NCBI RefSeq assembly: GCF_021730435.1
Contig: NZ_JABWGX010000012.1
Location: 1-64,000 of the forward strand
DNA from: Xanthobacter agilis
GTDB lineage: Bacteria; Pseudomonadota; Alphaproteobacteria; Rhizobiales; Xanthobacteraceae
Direction: 5' to 3'
Length of the DNA: 64,000 nucleotides
The position numbers were made by a program, and so were the translations under genes. This document shows, piece after piece, positions 18,941 through 28,015 of the stretch; the stretch's first letter is position 1, and each line of letters begins with the position of its first letter. The notes beneath the pieces are model-generated. The model was not told where the DNA came from and did no database searches. It worked only from the letters and a program-made list of their open reading frames with translations.

Positions 18941-19746
18941 AGCACATCATCCTCTGCGCCGACGATTATGCCATCGCCCCCGGCGTCTCGACCGCCATCC
19001 GCCGGCTGATCGCCGGGCGGCGCATCAACGCCACCTCGGTGATGACGATCTTCCCCGGCCTGCCGGACGAGGCCCGGCAATTGAAAAGCGTGGTCGCGGA
19101 CAAGGAGGTCAGCGTCGGCCTGCACATCACCCTGACCGGCGGCACCGCGCCGCTCACCCCCTGGATCGACGGCGCCAACCTGCCGCCCTTGGGCGAACTT
19201 GTGCTGAGGGCCTTCACCGGCCGCCTGGACGCGCGCGCCATCGCCGCCGAGATCGACGCCCAGTTCACCGCCTTCGCGGACGCCTTCGGCCGGCCGCCGG
19301 ATCATGTGGACGGGCATCAGCATGTCCATGTGCTGCCCGGCATTCGAGGCGCGGTGCTGAAGGCGACACGCCGCCACGCCCCCGGTGCCTGGCTGCGCAA
19401 TGTGAAGCCGGCGACGGCGGCCCTGATCGGCTTGGACCTGAAGGGGCGCCTCATCGGCGCTTTCGGCCACGGCTTCGCCCAAGATGCCGCGCGCATCGGC
19501 CTTGCCACCAACACCGGCTTCGCCGGGGCCTACGATTTCGGCGCCGACCATGATTTCGCGCCGCTGCTCACCCACTTCCTGAAAGGGGTGCCCGATGGCG
19601 CGGTGGTGATGGTCCATCCGGGCCATGTGGACGACCCGCTGACCGCGCGTGACCCCGTGACCCACCAGCGGGAGGTGGAATTCGAGGTGCTGCACGGCCC
19701 GCTGATGCCCGCGATTCTCGCCGAAACGGACGTTCGCCTGTTCTGA
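18937..19746 (+). CDS. ChbG/HpnK (YdjC-like) family carbohydrate deacetylase
   Basis: 269 residues starting at GTG and overlapping the glycosyltransferase stop. The metal and catalytic residues of this family are present: ADD at 9-11 (CADDYAIAPGV), the His in VGLHITLTG, and HVDGHQHVHVLPG with its HxxxH-type ligands. HpnK deacetylates N-acetylglucosaminyl hopanoids, and the related NaxD deacetylates undecaprenyl-phosphate-linked GalNAc for lipid A decoration. The partner here has the polyprenyl-phosphate type of membrane tail, so the NaxD-like role seems more likely than hopanoid modification. No other hopanoid genes are in the window. Confidence 0.85.
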   Translation: MKHIILCADDYAIAPGVSTAIRRLIAGRRINATSVMTIFPGLPDEARQLKSVVADKEVSVGLHITLTGGTAPLTPWIDGANLPPLGELVLRAFTGRLDARAIAAEIDAQFTAFADAFGRPPDHVDGHQHVHVLPGIRGAVLKATRRHAPGAWLRNVKPATAALIGLDLKGRLIGAFGHGFAQDAARIGLATNTGFAGAYDFGADHDFAPLLTHFLKGVPDGAVVMVHPGHVDDPLTARDPVTHQREVEFEVLHGPLMPAILAETDVRLF

Positions 19747-19806
19747 ACATACGGGCCCGACCGGCCGCGTGTTCCAAGGCGCCGGCCGAAACCGGGACCG
19801 GAGGGA

Positions 19807-21183
19807 TCAGGCGTCGGGTGTGCGGCGCTCGCGCTCGTCCCAACCGCCGATCGGCTCGTCTTCCGGCGTCGGGGATGGGGTCTTGCCGGCGAGGCGCAGG
19901 GTGCGCTCCAGCAGCACCTCGTAGATGGGTTTGCCGCCCAGCCCCTCGGCCACCACGTTGGCGGTGACGCAGGTGATGATGACCGGGACCATCAGGTCAT
20001 AGGCGCCCGTGAGCTCGGCCACCAGCACCATGCCCACCAAGGGCGCGCGGATGGTGGAGGAGAACAGCCCGCCCATGGCCGCCACGCCGAACGCCGCCAT
20101 CGCCCCGGGAGGCAGCGGCAGGGCCAGATCGAGCAGCATGGCGAACAGCACGCCCACCGAAGTGGCAAGGGCCAGGATGGGGGCGAAGATGCCGCCCGGC
20201 ACGCCGGTGGAATAGCTCGCCATGGTCATGACGAAGCGGGTGACCACGATCACCGCCATGGTGAGGAGCGGCAAGGGGTGGGTGGCGAGCGACACCGCCA
20301 GCGCCTCGCCGCCGGTGGTCGCCTCCGGGCGCAGGAACAGGAGCGGGCCGATGGCCGCGCCCACCACCAGCGGCACCAGGTAGGGCGACGTCTTGAGGCC
20401 GATCTTGCGCGACAGCTCGAGCCCGGCCACCACCGCCCAGTTGAACACCACCCCCAGCGCCCCGAGCACCACCCCGAGGCCGGCGAAGGCCGGCATCAGC
20501 CAGAACGGCATCTCTTCCGTCGCCAGGCCCATCATGGGGCCGTTGCCGCCGATGATCTCGGTGACGATGGCGCTCATGACCGAGGCGATGATGACCGCGC
20601 TATAGGTCCGCAGGCCATAGGGAAACTGCCGGCGCGTCTCCTCGATCACGAACAGGATCGCCGCCAGCGGCGCGTTGAAAGCCGCGGCGAGGCCCGCCGC
20701 GCCGCCCGCCGCCAGCAGGCCGCGCCCGTCGCGGATGCCGAGCACGAAGCCGTCGCCCACCGCCTTGGCCAGAGAGGCGCCCATATGGATGGTCGGCCCC
20801 TCGCGGCCCAGCACCAGGCCGGACCCCAGGGACAGCACGCCCGCGACGAACTTCACCGGCAGTATCCGCTTCCAGCGCACCTCCCGCTGGCCTTCGAGCG
20901 CGCCTTCGATTTCCTGCACGCCCGAACCCGCCGCTTCCGGTGCGAAGGCCCGCACCAACGCCACCGACACCAGCACCATGACCGCCGAAACCGCGGCAAG
21001 GACGCCCAGCCGCTCCGGCCCATCGAAATAGGACAGGACCAGCACCGGCCACACCAACGCCATGCTGGACAACATGTGGAACAGCCCGCCGACCGCCCCC
21101 GCCAGCGTGCCCACCAGCACGGCAAGGAAGTAATAAGCGGCATCGCTCATGGCGCGCGGCGTTTCGACGACGGGTTCACCCAT
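19807..21183 (-). CDS. ClC-type voltage-gated chloride channel / H+-Cl- antiporter
   Basis: A 458-residue polytopic membrane protein with the three ClC filter segments: GSGVQEIEG (GSGIP variant), GREGPTIHMG with the gating glutamate, and GGIFAPILA. The second residue pair of the first motif is VQ instead of IP, which occurs in a group of bacterial ClC proteins. The start may be 21183 (MGEPVVE) or the internal Met at 21150 (MSDAAYYFLAV). There is no CBS domain; the ~35-residue C-terminal tail is charged. It is monocistronic and convergent with the deacetylase. Confidence 0.93.
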   Translation of the reverse strand: MGEPVVETPRAMSDAAYYFLAVLVGTLAGAVGGLFHMLSSMALVWPVLVLSYFDGPERLGVLAAVSAVMVLVSVALVRAFAPEAAGSGVQEIEGALEGQREVRWKRILPVKFVAGVLSLGSGLVLGREGPTIHMGASLAKAVGDGFVLGIRDGRGLLAAGGAAGLAAAFNAPLAAILFVIEETRRQFPYGLRTYSAVIIASVMSAIVTEIIGGNGPMMGLATEEMPFWLMPAFAGLGVVLGALGVVFNWAVVAGLELSRKIGLKTSPYLVPLVVGAAIGPLLFLRPEATTGGEALAVSLATHPLPLLTMAVIVVTRFVMTMASYSTGVPGGIFAPILALATSVGVLFAMLLDLALPLPPGAMAAFGVAAMGGLFSSTIRAPLVGMVLVAELTGAYDLMVPVIITCVTANVVAEGLGGKPIYEVLLERTLRLAGKTPSPTPEDEPIGGWDERERRTPDA

Positions 21184-21236
21184 GACGGCTCATCTGTGAT
21201 GCTGACGCGCCGCCGAAAGGGGGACGCTCTCTTCCC

Positions 21237-21284
21237 TTAGAGCATTTTTGCAGGTCATTGGAATACGAAGATGGACCAGGGTAC
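21237..21284. repeat. Partial copy of GAGCATTT intergenic repeat
   Basis: TAGAGCATTTTTGC at 21239-21252 begins a short AT-richer segment between the ClC gene and the DUF1850 gene. It resembles the left end of the dispersed GAGCATTT-type repeats also seen at 41254-41320 and 55619-55660. The right half is not conserved. Confidence 0.35.
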
Positions 21285-21291
21285 CCGAGCG

Positions 21292-21675
21292 TCATTCACA
21301 GGTGGTGAGGCGCACCGGGTCGAGGTCGGCGGGTTCAAGATCCGTCGGAAGCAGTTCTCTCATGGGCCGGCAGTGCCCCTCCATGCATACCCGCCAATCC
21401 GTGGTGGCCCCGGACCGGCGCAGCAGCACCTGTGCCTGTGGCGGCAAGGTCGGATGGGCCACATAGAAGCCGCCCTCCAGCACCGCCCCGTCCGGCGGTT
21501 CCATGCCGGCGCCGGAGCCTTCCACGCGGACCGCGTCGAGCACGAGGCCGGCGGGAGTCGCCCGCCAGGTCTCGCGCCACTCGCTTTTCTGCACCGAATG
21601 GGTCCAGGCCAGGGTGAAGACGGCGGCAAGCCGCACCAGGTGCGAACCGGCGGCGAGGCAGGCCACCAGCCCCAT
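21292..21675 (-). CDS. DUF1850 domain protein of TAXI-TRAP locus
   Basis: A 127-residue protein starting at ATG 21675, 14 bp after the stop of the fused TRAP permease. It has an N-terminal hydrophobic segment (~1-24), then FTLAWTHSVQKSEWRETW, the signature of DUF1850. C-terminal to this are a short beta-rich domain and two cysteines (CMEGHC). DUF1850 genes regularly sit next to fused TRAP-TAXI permeases, and their role is unknown. The reading frame is open far upstream, but that part is antisense or out-of-frame to the permease and not used. Confidence 0.85.
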   Translation of the reverse strand: MGLVACLAAGSHLVRLAAVFTLAWTHSVQKSEWRETWRATPAGLVLDAVRVEGSGAGMEPPDGAVLEGGFYVAHPTLPPQAQVLLRRSGATTDWRVCMEGHCRPMRELLPTDLEPADLDPVRLTTCE

Positions 21676-21689
21676 GGCGCCGGCGCCCC

Positions 21690-23819
21690 TCAGGCCGCCG
21701 CCTGCCGGGCGCGGGTGCGCCAGACGTGCCAGGCGATGAAGGCCGCCGTGGCAGCAAAGCCTGCCTCGTCGGTCCACGGCAGGGAAAGGATCAGCAACGC
21801 GGCGGCGGCGAAGGCCGCGATGCGCTCCAGCACGCTGAGCGGCGAGAGCAGATAGCCGGTGGCGGTGCCGGCCCAAAGCAGGATCGCGACCACCGCCTTG
21901 ACGAACACATAGACCACGGCGGGCCAGAAGCCGATGACCCCCGCCATGGGGTCGCCGTCCTGGAGCATCAGGGCCGGCGAATAGACTGCCATGAACGGCA
22001 CCACATAGCCGGCGAGGGCGATGCGGGTGGCGATCCAGCCGATGGCCTGCCCCGAGGCGCCGGCGATGGGCGCGGCCGCGAACGCCGCCAGCGCCACCGG
22101 CGGCGTCAGGTCCGCCATGATGCCGAAATAGAAGACGAACATATGCGAGACGATAAGCGGCACCCCGAGCGCCAGCAGCGCCGGCCCGGCGATGGAGGCG
22201 GTGATGATGTAGTTCGGGATGGTCGGCAGTCCCATGCCCAGGATAAGGCAGGCGATCATGGTCAGGATGAGGGACAGGAACAGCGAGTTCTTGCCCACCT
22301 CCACCACGAAGGTGGCGAAGGTGGTGGCCACCCCGGTCAGGGTGAACACGCCGATCATGGTGCCCACCAGGGCGCAGGCGATGCCCACCGGCAGCGCGTT
22401 GCGGGCGCCGTCGGCCATGCTTTCGATGGAGATGGCCAGCGTCTCGCGTCCGCCCTTCACGACCAGCAGCACCAGGACCAGCACCCCGACCGCCGCCGCC
22501 ACGCCGTTGATGCCGTATTCGACGAAGCTCGCGGCGGCAACGCCGAGCACGATCCAGAACAGCACCCGCAAGCCGTAGGGGCCGATGACCCGGGCCACCG
22601 GCGTGCCCAACACGATGAGGGCGGTCAGCGCCAGGCCCACCGTGCCGGCGAACAGGGGCGTGTAGCCGGAGAACAGCAGCCACACCAGCACCGCCAGCGG
22701 CGCCAGCAGATACCAGCGCTTCTTCAGCGCCTGCCAGGCATTGGGGCACTGCGCCTTGGGCAGGCCGGAGAGGCCGTATTTGCCCGCCTCCAGGTGGACC
22801 ATGGCGAACACGGTGAAGAAATAGAGGAAGGCCGGGATCACCGCCGCGGTGGCGATGGTGGCGTAGGGCACGTCGATGGTCTCGGCCATGATGAAGGCGA
22901 CCGCGCCCATCACCGGCGGCATGATCTGCCCGCCCATGGAGGCGGTGGCCTCCACCGCGCCGGCAAACGCCGGGCGATAGCCGAAGTTCTTCATGAGCGG
23001 AATGGTGAACTGGCCCGTAGTGACCACGTTCGCCACCCCCGAACCGTTGATGGTGCCCATGAGCGCCGAGGAGAAGACCGCCACCTTGGCCGGCCCGCCG
23101 CGCGCATGGCCCACCGTGCCCATGGCCACATCATTGAAGAGCTGGATCATTCCCGCCCGTTCCAGGAACGCGCCGAACAGGATGAACAGGAAGATGTAGG
23201 ATGACGACACATAGGTGGGCGTGCCGTAGATGCCCTCGGTGCCAAGGAACATCTGGTCCACCACCTGCACATAGTCGAACGGCCGGTGGTCGAGCGGCGG
23301 CGGCAGATATTGGCCAAACAGGCCGTAGAGAATGAAGCCGGCGCAGATGATGGGCAGCGACAGGCCCATCAGCCGGCGCGAGCCCTCGAACACCAGCGCC
23401 ACCGCCACCGTGCCCACCACGATGTCCAGCGTGGAGGGATCTCCGGCGCGGGCGATGAGGTCCGAGTAGAACACCCAGTGATAGAGGCCGACCACGAACG
23501 AAAGGATTCCGAGCCCCCAAAGCGCCATCTGGCCGAGGCCGCTCTTGTGGTTTCCGGCAATGGCAAACACCACCAGCAGCAGGAAGCCCACATGCACCGA
23601 GCGCACGATCTGGCTCGGCAGCGGGCTCCAGGCGGCGGTGATGATCTGGAAGGTGGAAAAGGCCACGGCGATCCAGAACACCGCCCGCCCCCAGCCCGCG
23701 CGCCCCCATGTGAGGTCGAGCAAGGCATCATCCACGACGACCGCCGCGCCGTGATCGGGGTCCTTGAGGTCGTGGCTCACCGGCGGGGTGGTGGCAGGGG
23801 TATGGAGCGATTGCGTCAT
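21690..23819 (-). CDS. TRAP transporter fused permease, TAXI type (DctQ+DctM)
   Basis: 709 residues with about 16-18 membrane segments. An N-terminal small (4-TM) part is followed by the large DctM part with GAFLERAGMIQLFNDVAMG, NGSGVANVVTTGQFTIPLM and GLPTIPNYIITASIAGPAL. In TAXI systems both membrane subunits are fused in this way. It uses an ion gradient to import a substrate delivered by the periplasmic protein encoded upstream. The substrate is unknown; C4-dicarboxylate or amino-acid-like acids are typical in this family. The N-terminal ~45 residues are hydrophilic. Confidence 0.94.
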   Translation of the reverse strand: MTQSLHTPATTPPVSHDLKDPDHGAAVVVDDALLDLTWGRAGWGRAVFWIAVAFSTFQIITAAWSPLPSQIVRSVHVGFLLLVVFAIAGNHKSGLGQMALWGLGILSFVVGLYHWVFYSDLIARAGDPSTLDIVVGTVAVALVFEGSRRLMGLSLPIICAGFILYGLFGQYLPPPLDHRPFDYVQVVDQMFLGTEGIYGTPTYVSSSYIFLFILFGAFLERAGMIQLFNDVAMGTVGHARGGPAKVAVFSSALMGTINGSGVANVVTTGQFTIPLMKNFGYRPAFAGAVEATASMGGQIMPPVMGAVAFIMAETIDVPYATIATAAVIPAFLYFFTVFAMVHLEAGKYGLSGLPKAQCPNAWQALKKRWYLLAPLAVLVWLLFSGYTPLFAGTVGLALTALIVLGTPVARVIGPYGLRVLFWIVLGVAAASFVEYGINGVAAAVGVLVLVLLVVKGGRETLAISIESMADGARNALPVGIACALVGTMIGVFTLTGVATTFATFVVEVGKNSLFLSLILTMIACLILGMGLPTIPNYIITASIAGPALLALGVPLIVSHMFVFYFGIMADLTPPVALAAFAAAPIAGASGQAIGWIATRIALAGYVVPFMAVYSPALMLQDGDPMAGVIGFWPAVVYVFVKAVVAILLWAGTATGYLLSPLSVLERIAAFAAAALLILSLPWTDEAGFAATAAFIAWHVWRTRARQAAA

Positions 23820-24070
23820 GGCGGATCAGGCTCGCAGCGTCAGGCGCGATGAAATGCGGAAGATGTCGGCACCGGCGCGGAAGAGCGCGCCGGGGTGAGC
23901 CGCAGGCACGGTTTCGCGGGCACCGCTTGGCGGGCTTCGCGCAAGCGCGGCATCCGGCGCGGCGAACCGGCGCATCGGGCGCCGGTCCACACCCGCCTTG
24001 CCGCCGCGCGCGGCCGGCGCCCCACGTCAGCGGCCGGCGACGGGCTCGGTCCCCGCGCCGGCTGCGAGGC

Positions 24071-25012
24071 TCAGGGCGTGACGCCCTTTTCCTGGAAGTA
24101 TTTCGCGGCGCCCGGATGGAACGGCACCGGCGAGCCCTTCATGGCATTTTCCAGCTTGATGCCCTTGGCCGCAGAATGGGCCGCGGCCAGTTCCGGCAGA
24201 TTGTCGTAGATGGCCTTGGTGATGGCGTAGACCTCGTCATCCTTGAGGTCGGCGCGGGTCACCAGGAAGTTGGGCACCGCCGCGGTGGCGACGTCGGCCG
24301 TCTGGCCCTCGTAGGTGCCGGCCGGAATGGTGGTGGAGAGGTAAGGCGCGCCGATCTTGCCGACCACGCTCGCCGGCACCTCGACCACCACGATCGGCAC
24401 CGAATTGGCCAAGTCCTTGATGGAAGCGACGCCCAGGCCCGCCGACTGCAAGGTGGCATCGAGCTGGCGGTTCTTCATTAGTTCCACGGATTCGGCGAAC
24501 GGCAGATATTCGATCTTGCCGAGATCTTCATACTTCAGCCCCGCCGCCCCCAGGACGGCGCGGGCGTTGAGCTCGGTGCCGGAGCGCGGAGCACCCACCG
24601 AGATCCGCTTGCCCTTCAGATCGGCGATGGTCTTGATGCCGGAATCCTTGGCGGCCACGATCTGGATGTAGTTGGGATAGATGCCGCCGAGCGCCCGCAC
24701 CTTGGTCAGGGGCGCCTTGAAGCCCGCCTCCTCCTTGCCGGCCGCGCCGTCGGCGAGGCTGTCGGCCAGGGTGAAGGCCACTTCGCCCTTGCCCTGCTGG
24801 ATGAGGTTGAGATTCTCCACCGATGCCTTGGTGGCCTGCACCGAGGGGCGCGCGCCGGGCACCTTCTCGCCGATCAGCTTGGAGACCGCGACGCCGAGCG
24901 GGTAATAGACCCCGGAGGTGCCGCCGGTGAGGACGTTGACGAATTCAGCCTTGGCCGCGACCGGCGCCAGAATAAGCGCGGACGCGAGCGCCGCCGTGAG
25001 GACACGGAGCAT
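24071..25012 (-). CDS. TAXI-family TRAP transporter solute receptor
   Basis: 313 residues from ATG 25012, preceded by GGGAGAA, with a signal peptide (LTAALASALILAPVAAKA). NVLTGGTSGVYYPLGVAVSKLI at the mature N-terminus is the TAXI-domain signature. The later KGKRISVGAPRSGTELNARAVL matches the type II periplasmic fold of this family. It is separated from the permease by 251 bp of non-coding sequence, so it may have its own expression level. It is divergent from a glycerate kinase gene, raising the possibility of a glycerate- or hydroxy-acid-type substrate, but this is only context. Confidence 0.93.
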   Translation of the reverse strand: MLRVLTAALASALILAPVAAKAEFVNVLTGGTSGVYYPLGVAVSKLIGEKVPGARPSVQATKASVENLNLIQQGKGEVAFTLADSLADGAAGKEEAGFKAPLTKVRALGGIYPNYIQIVAAKDSGIKTIADLKGKRISVGAPRSGTELNARAVLGAAGLKYEDLGKIEYLPFAESVELMKNRQLDATLQSAGLGVASIKDLANSVPIVVVEVPASVVGKIGAPYLSTTIPAGTYEGQTADVATAAVPNFLVTRADLKDDEVYAITKAIYDNLPELAAAHSAAKGIKLENAMKGSPVPFHPGAAKYFQEKGVTP

Positions 25013-25168
25013 GAGCGTTCTCCCTTCAGACTCTTGGTCATTTTTTATTAAGAGTGAGGCTAGCGCCTCTTTCCGTAAAGGCCAGCCCCTTTTACCCACC
25101 TGAAACTAAAGTCTTATACGCGGTGCCGGGGTGGGGTACTCCTCATCTGCCCCCGGCGGGAGGATCCT

Positions 25169-26446
25169 ATGACGGCAGAAAAGGACATTCTTCTCGCCCT
25201 GTTCGAAGCGGCGCTGGCCGCAGCCCTGCCGGACGGCAAGTTCGCGGGTCGGCTGCCGCCGCCGCCCAAGGGGCGTACCCTGGTGCTCGGCGCCGGCAAG
25301 GCGGCGGCCCGCATGGCGCGGGCCTTCGAAGAGGCGTGGGCGGGCCCGTGCGCTGGCCTCGTTATCACCCGTTACGGCCACGCCTGCCCCACCCGTTTCG
25401 TCGAGGTGGTGGAGGCGGCCCATCCGGTGCCGGACGCGGCCGGGCGCGACGCCACCCGGCGCATCCTGGAGCTGGCGCGCGAAGCGGGGCCGGACGACCT
25501 GGTGGTGTGCCTCATCTCGGGCGGCGCCTCGGCGCTGCTGACGGCACCGGCGCAGGGGCTCGACCTGGCCGACAAGCAAGCCCTCAATGCCGCGCTGCTC
25601 ACCTCGGGCGCGCCCATCTCGATCATGAACAAGGTGCGCAAGGCGGTGTCGGCGGTGAAGGGCGGGCGGCTCGCGGCGGCCATCCATCCGGCGCGGGTGG
25701 TGACCTATCTCATCTCGGATGTGCCCGGAGATGACCCCGCCGTCATCGGTTCCGGCCCCACCGTGGCGGATGCGACCGATCCGGATTCCGTGCTGGCCGA
25801 ACTGGCGCGTTACTTCATCCCCGTGAGCCCCGCGCTCGCCGCGGCCATCCGCGCCAACCGGATGCCCCAGGCGCTGCCCCGGTCCGAGGTCCACGTCATC
25901 GCCACCCCGCTCATGGCGCTGGAAACGGCGGCGACGCGGGCACGGGCGATGGGCCTCACCCCGCTGATCCTGGGCGACGCCATCGAGGGCGAAGCGCGGG
26001 ACGTGGGCATCGCCTTCGCCGGCATCGCCCGCGCGGCGGCGACCCACGGCATGCCGGCCCGCCCGCCATGCGTGCTCCTGTCCGGTGGCGAGACCACCGT
26101 CACGGTCAAGGGCGGCGAACAGGGCGGCGGGCGCGGCGGGCGCAACACGGAATTCCTGCTGGCGCTCACTGCGGCGCTCGGCGGCGCCCCCGGTATCTGT
26201 GCCCTGGCCTGCGATACCGACGGCATCGACGGAACCGAGGACAATGCGGGCGCGTGGAGCGATTCGCGGACCCTGGAGCGGGCGCGCGCCGCGGGACAGG
26301 ACGTCGCCGCCGCTTTGGCGCGCCACGACGCCCATGGCGTCTTCGCCGCCCTGGGTCAATTGGTGACGACCGGCCCCACATTGACCAATGTCAATGATTT
26401 CAGGGCCATATTGGTACAGGAGAGAAACAGGGGCTTTCGGCCGTGA
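25169..26446 (+). CDS. Glycerate 2-kinase, MOFRL family (GckA/TtuD-like)
   Basis: 425 residues matching the two-domain glycerate kinase of type II: KGRTLVLGAGKAAARMA near 32-48, then LVVCLISGGASALLTAP, NKVRKAVSAVKGGRLA, YLISDVPGDDPAVIGSGPT, and the C-terminal MOFRL domain with LLSGGETTVTVKG, GRGGRNTEFLLAL and ALACDTDGIDGTEDNAGA. It phosphorylates D-glycerate to 2-phosphoglycerate, used in the serine cycle, tartronate or tartrate routes. GTG/ATG competition is absent: ATG 25169 follows GGAGGATCCT. The gene is divergent from the TAXI receptor, and the stop lies inside a terminator hairpin. Confidence 0.94.
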   Translation: MTAEKDILLALFEAALAAALPDGKFAGRLPPPPKGRTLVLGAGKAAARMARAFEEAWAGPCAGLVITRYGHACPTRFVEVVEAAHPVPDAAGRDATRRILELAREAGPDDLVVCLISGGASALLTAPAQGLDLADKQALNAALLTSGAPISIMNKVRKAVSAVKGGRLAAAIHPARVVTYLISDVPGDDPAVIGSGPTVADATDPDSVLAELARYFIPVSPALAAAIRANRMPQALPRSEVHVIATPLMALETAATRARAMGLTPLILGDAIEGEARDVGIAFAGIARAAATHGMPARPPCVLLSGGETTVTVKGGEQGGGRGGRNTEFLLALTAALGGAPGICALACDTDGIDGTEDNAGAWSDSRTLERARAAGQDVAAALARHDAHGVFAALGQLVTTGPTLTNVNDFRAILVQERNRGFRP

Positions 26447-26460
26447 CATGATCACGGCCG
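26438..26460 (+). terminator. Terminator hairpin after glycerate kinase
   Basis: CGGCCGTGA (26438-26446, containing the stop codon) pairs perfectly with TCACGGCCG (26452-26460) across a 5-nt loop. No T run follows. Confidence 0.5.
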
Positions 26461-26602
26461 AATATGGGCGTTTGCCTGTCATCAGATCGTAACGGGCTTG
26501 CGCAAAGCGCATGGCGCGAGCGACACCAGCAATCCCAAGGGTTTGCACCGCATCGGCGGGACCGGGAAGCGGGTTCTTACCAGACGGTTAACGTCAGCAC
26601 CC

Positions 26603-26630
26603 TTGACCTTTGCTGCATTGCACCTAAGTT
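26603..26630 (+). promoter_or_regulatory. Candidate promoter of the acetyltransferase gene
   Basis: TTGACC (26603-26608), 16-bp spacer, TAAGTT (26625-26630), located 52 bp upstream of the ATG. A plausible but not exact sigma-70 promoter. Confidence 0.35.
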
Positions 26631-26681
26631 TCGGAGCTGGAGGAACCGGGGGGCTTCAAGACGCCAAGTCTGGAGACCAAC

Positions 26682-27308
26682 ATGACCGATCAGGTCACAC
26701 CGGGGATTATCCGCAAGCTTTGGGCCGGGGAAGCCGAGATCTTCAAGGATCACCTCCTCAGGCTCGATGTGGAGAGCCGGCGTTTCAGATTCGGCTCAGC
26801 GGTGTCTGCCGAGTTCATCGAGCGATACGCGGCGCGGGCATTCCGCACCGGCGCGATCGTTCACGGCTATTTCGTTGACGGCACGCTCAGGGCCGCGGCG
26901 GAGCTTTATCCCATGGGCGACGTTCTGCCCGGAGAGGCCGAGGCCGCCTTCAGCGTGGAACGGGAGTTCCAAAACCACGGGCTCGGCACCCTGCTGCTGG
27001 AGCGCGTCATTCTCGCTGCGCGCAATCGCGGCATCCGCACCCTGTGCCTCAACTGCCTGGCGCAGAACCGGCGAATGCAGCAGATCGCCCGCAAGTTCGA
27101 CGCCGACCTCAGCTTCGACACCGACGAGGTGATGGCGGAACTGAAGGCGCCCTTCCCCACCGCCTTGTCGCTGGCGCGGGAAGCGGCGGCCGATGCGCAG
27201 GGCGTGGCGGGCGCCATGCTTCAGGCTCACCGCCTAGCCACCGGACGGCTGTTCGACATGTTCATGCCGGCCAATGACGAGCGCGCGCTGGAGGCCACCG
27301 GCTCCTGA
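26682..27308 (+). CDS. GNAT-family N-acetyltransferase
   Basis: 208 residues. The acetyl-CoA site appears as EAAFSVEREFQNHGLGTLLLERVILAARNRG (motif A: V-x3-Q/R-x-x-G-x-G/A) around residues 88-118. LCLNCLAQNRRMQQIARKFDA supplies motif B. The extra ~55 residues at the C-terminus (LAREAAADAQGVAGAMLQ...) are helical and not part of the core domain. The substrate is unknown. GGAG lies 8 bases upstream of the ATG. It is a single gene bounded by its own promoter candidate and a strong terminator. Confidence 0.88.
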   Translation: MTDQVTPGIIRKLWAGEAEIFKDHLLRLDVESRRFRFGSAVSAEFIERYAARAFRTGAIVHGYFVDGTLRAAAELYPMGDVLPGEAEAAFSVEREFQNHGLGTLLLERVILAARNRGIRTLCLNCLAQNRRMQQIARKFDADLSFDTDEVMAELKAPFPTALSLAREAAADAQGVAGAMLQAHRLATGRLFDMFMPANDERALEATGS

Positions 27309-27340
27309 GGCCGGAGCCCCCTCAAGTCGAAGATCATCGG

Positions 27341-27371
27341 AAGGCGGCGTCCATCGGGCGCCGCCTTTTTC
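27341..27371 (+). terminator. Rho-independent terminator
   Basis: AAGGCGGCG (27341-27349) pairs with CGCCGCCTT (27359-27367), loop of 9 nt, followed directly by a T run. Ends the acetyltransferase transcript. Confidence 0.85.
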
Positions 27372-27491
27372 ACGCACCGCCCGGCGCAACGGAACCGGGC
27401 CACCGCCGTGGCGCGTGCCGCCGCAAGCGTGTTCAAGCCCGCGCGGCACCTGCGCGATGCGGGGGGCGACCGAAGCGCGAACCGGCGAGGT

Positions 27492-27821
27492 TCAATGCGC
27501 GACGGTCTTGGAAAACAGGTTCACCACCACCACCCCGACGACGATGAGGCCTAGGCCGACGATCGCGGGCCAATCCAGGGCCTGCCCGAGATAGATCCAC
27601 GCGAAGGCGGCCACCAGCACGATGCCCACCGCCGACCAGATGGCATAGACCACCCCCACCGGCAGCTCCCGCACGGTGACCGACAGGCAATAGAAGGCCA
27701 CCACATAGCCGAAACCCACCACCAGGGAGGGCACGAGCCGGGTGAAGCCATCGGTGGATTTGAGGGCCGACGTGGCGATCACTTCGGCCACGATGGCGAC
27801 GGCGAGATAAAGATAGCTCAT
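27492..27821 (-). CDS. SMR-family multidrug efflux protein (EmrE/QacE-like)
   Basis: 109 residues with four membrane helices and the essential membrane glutamate E13 (VAIVAEVIATSALK). GFTRLVPS, YAIWSAVGIVLVAAFAWI and GLILIVVG-type segments align along the full length with EmrE (110 residues). It exports cationic lipophilic compounds in exchange for protons as a dimer. Subtypes that export guanidinium (Gdx) are alternatives, but the EmrE-type spacing around YAIWSAVG favours the multidrug group. No guanidine riboswitch core was recognised upstream. Confidence 0.93.
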   Translation of the reverse strand: MSYLYLAVAIVAEVIATSALKSTDGFTRLVPSLVVGFGYVVAFYCLSVTVRELPVGVVYAIWSAVGIVLVAAFAWIYLGQALDWPAIVGLGLIVVGVVVVNLFSKTVAH

Positions 27822-28015
27822 GGCAGTGCGGCTGTTGGTGGCCTAAGGGGCGGCACATGGGGCGGCGTAAGGGGTGGAAAGACGGCGTTGGCGCCCCCCT
27901 GCGCCGCAGCAGCCCCCAGCCCGTCCATCTGAAGCTTCAGCGTATTTTTCTTTCCGCGAAAAAGATATCCCCATCCTGAAAAATTCAGGCCGCACCTCCG
28001 GAGAGCCGGCGGGCC

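Noticed and set aside
27822-28015. Guanidine riboswitch upstream of the SMR gene
   Set aside because: No conserved core of any guanidine riboswitch class is visible; the 12-bp palindrome CTGAAGCTTCAG alone is not enough.
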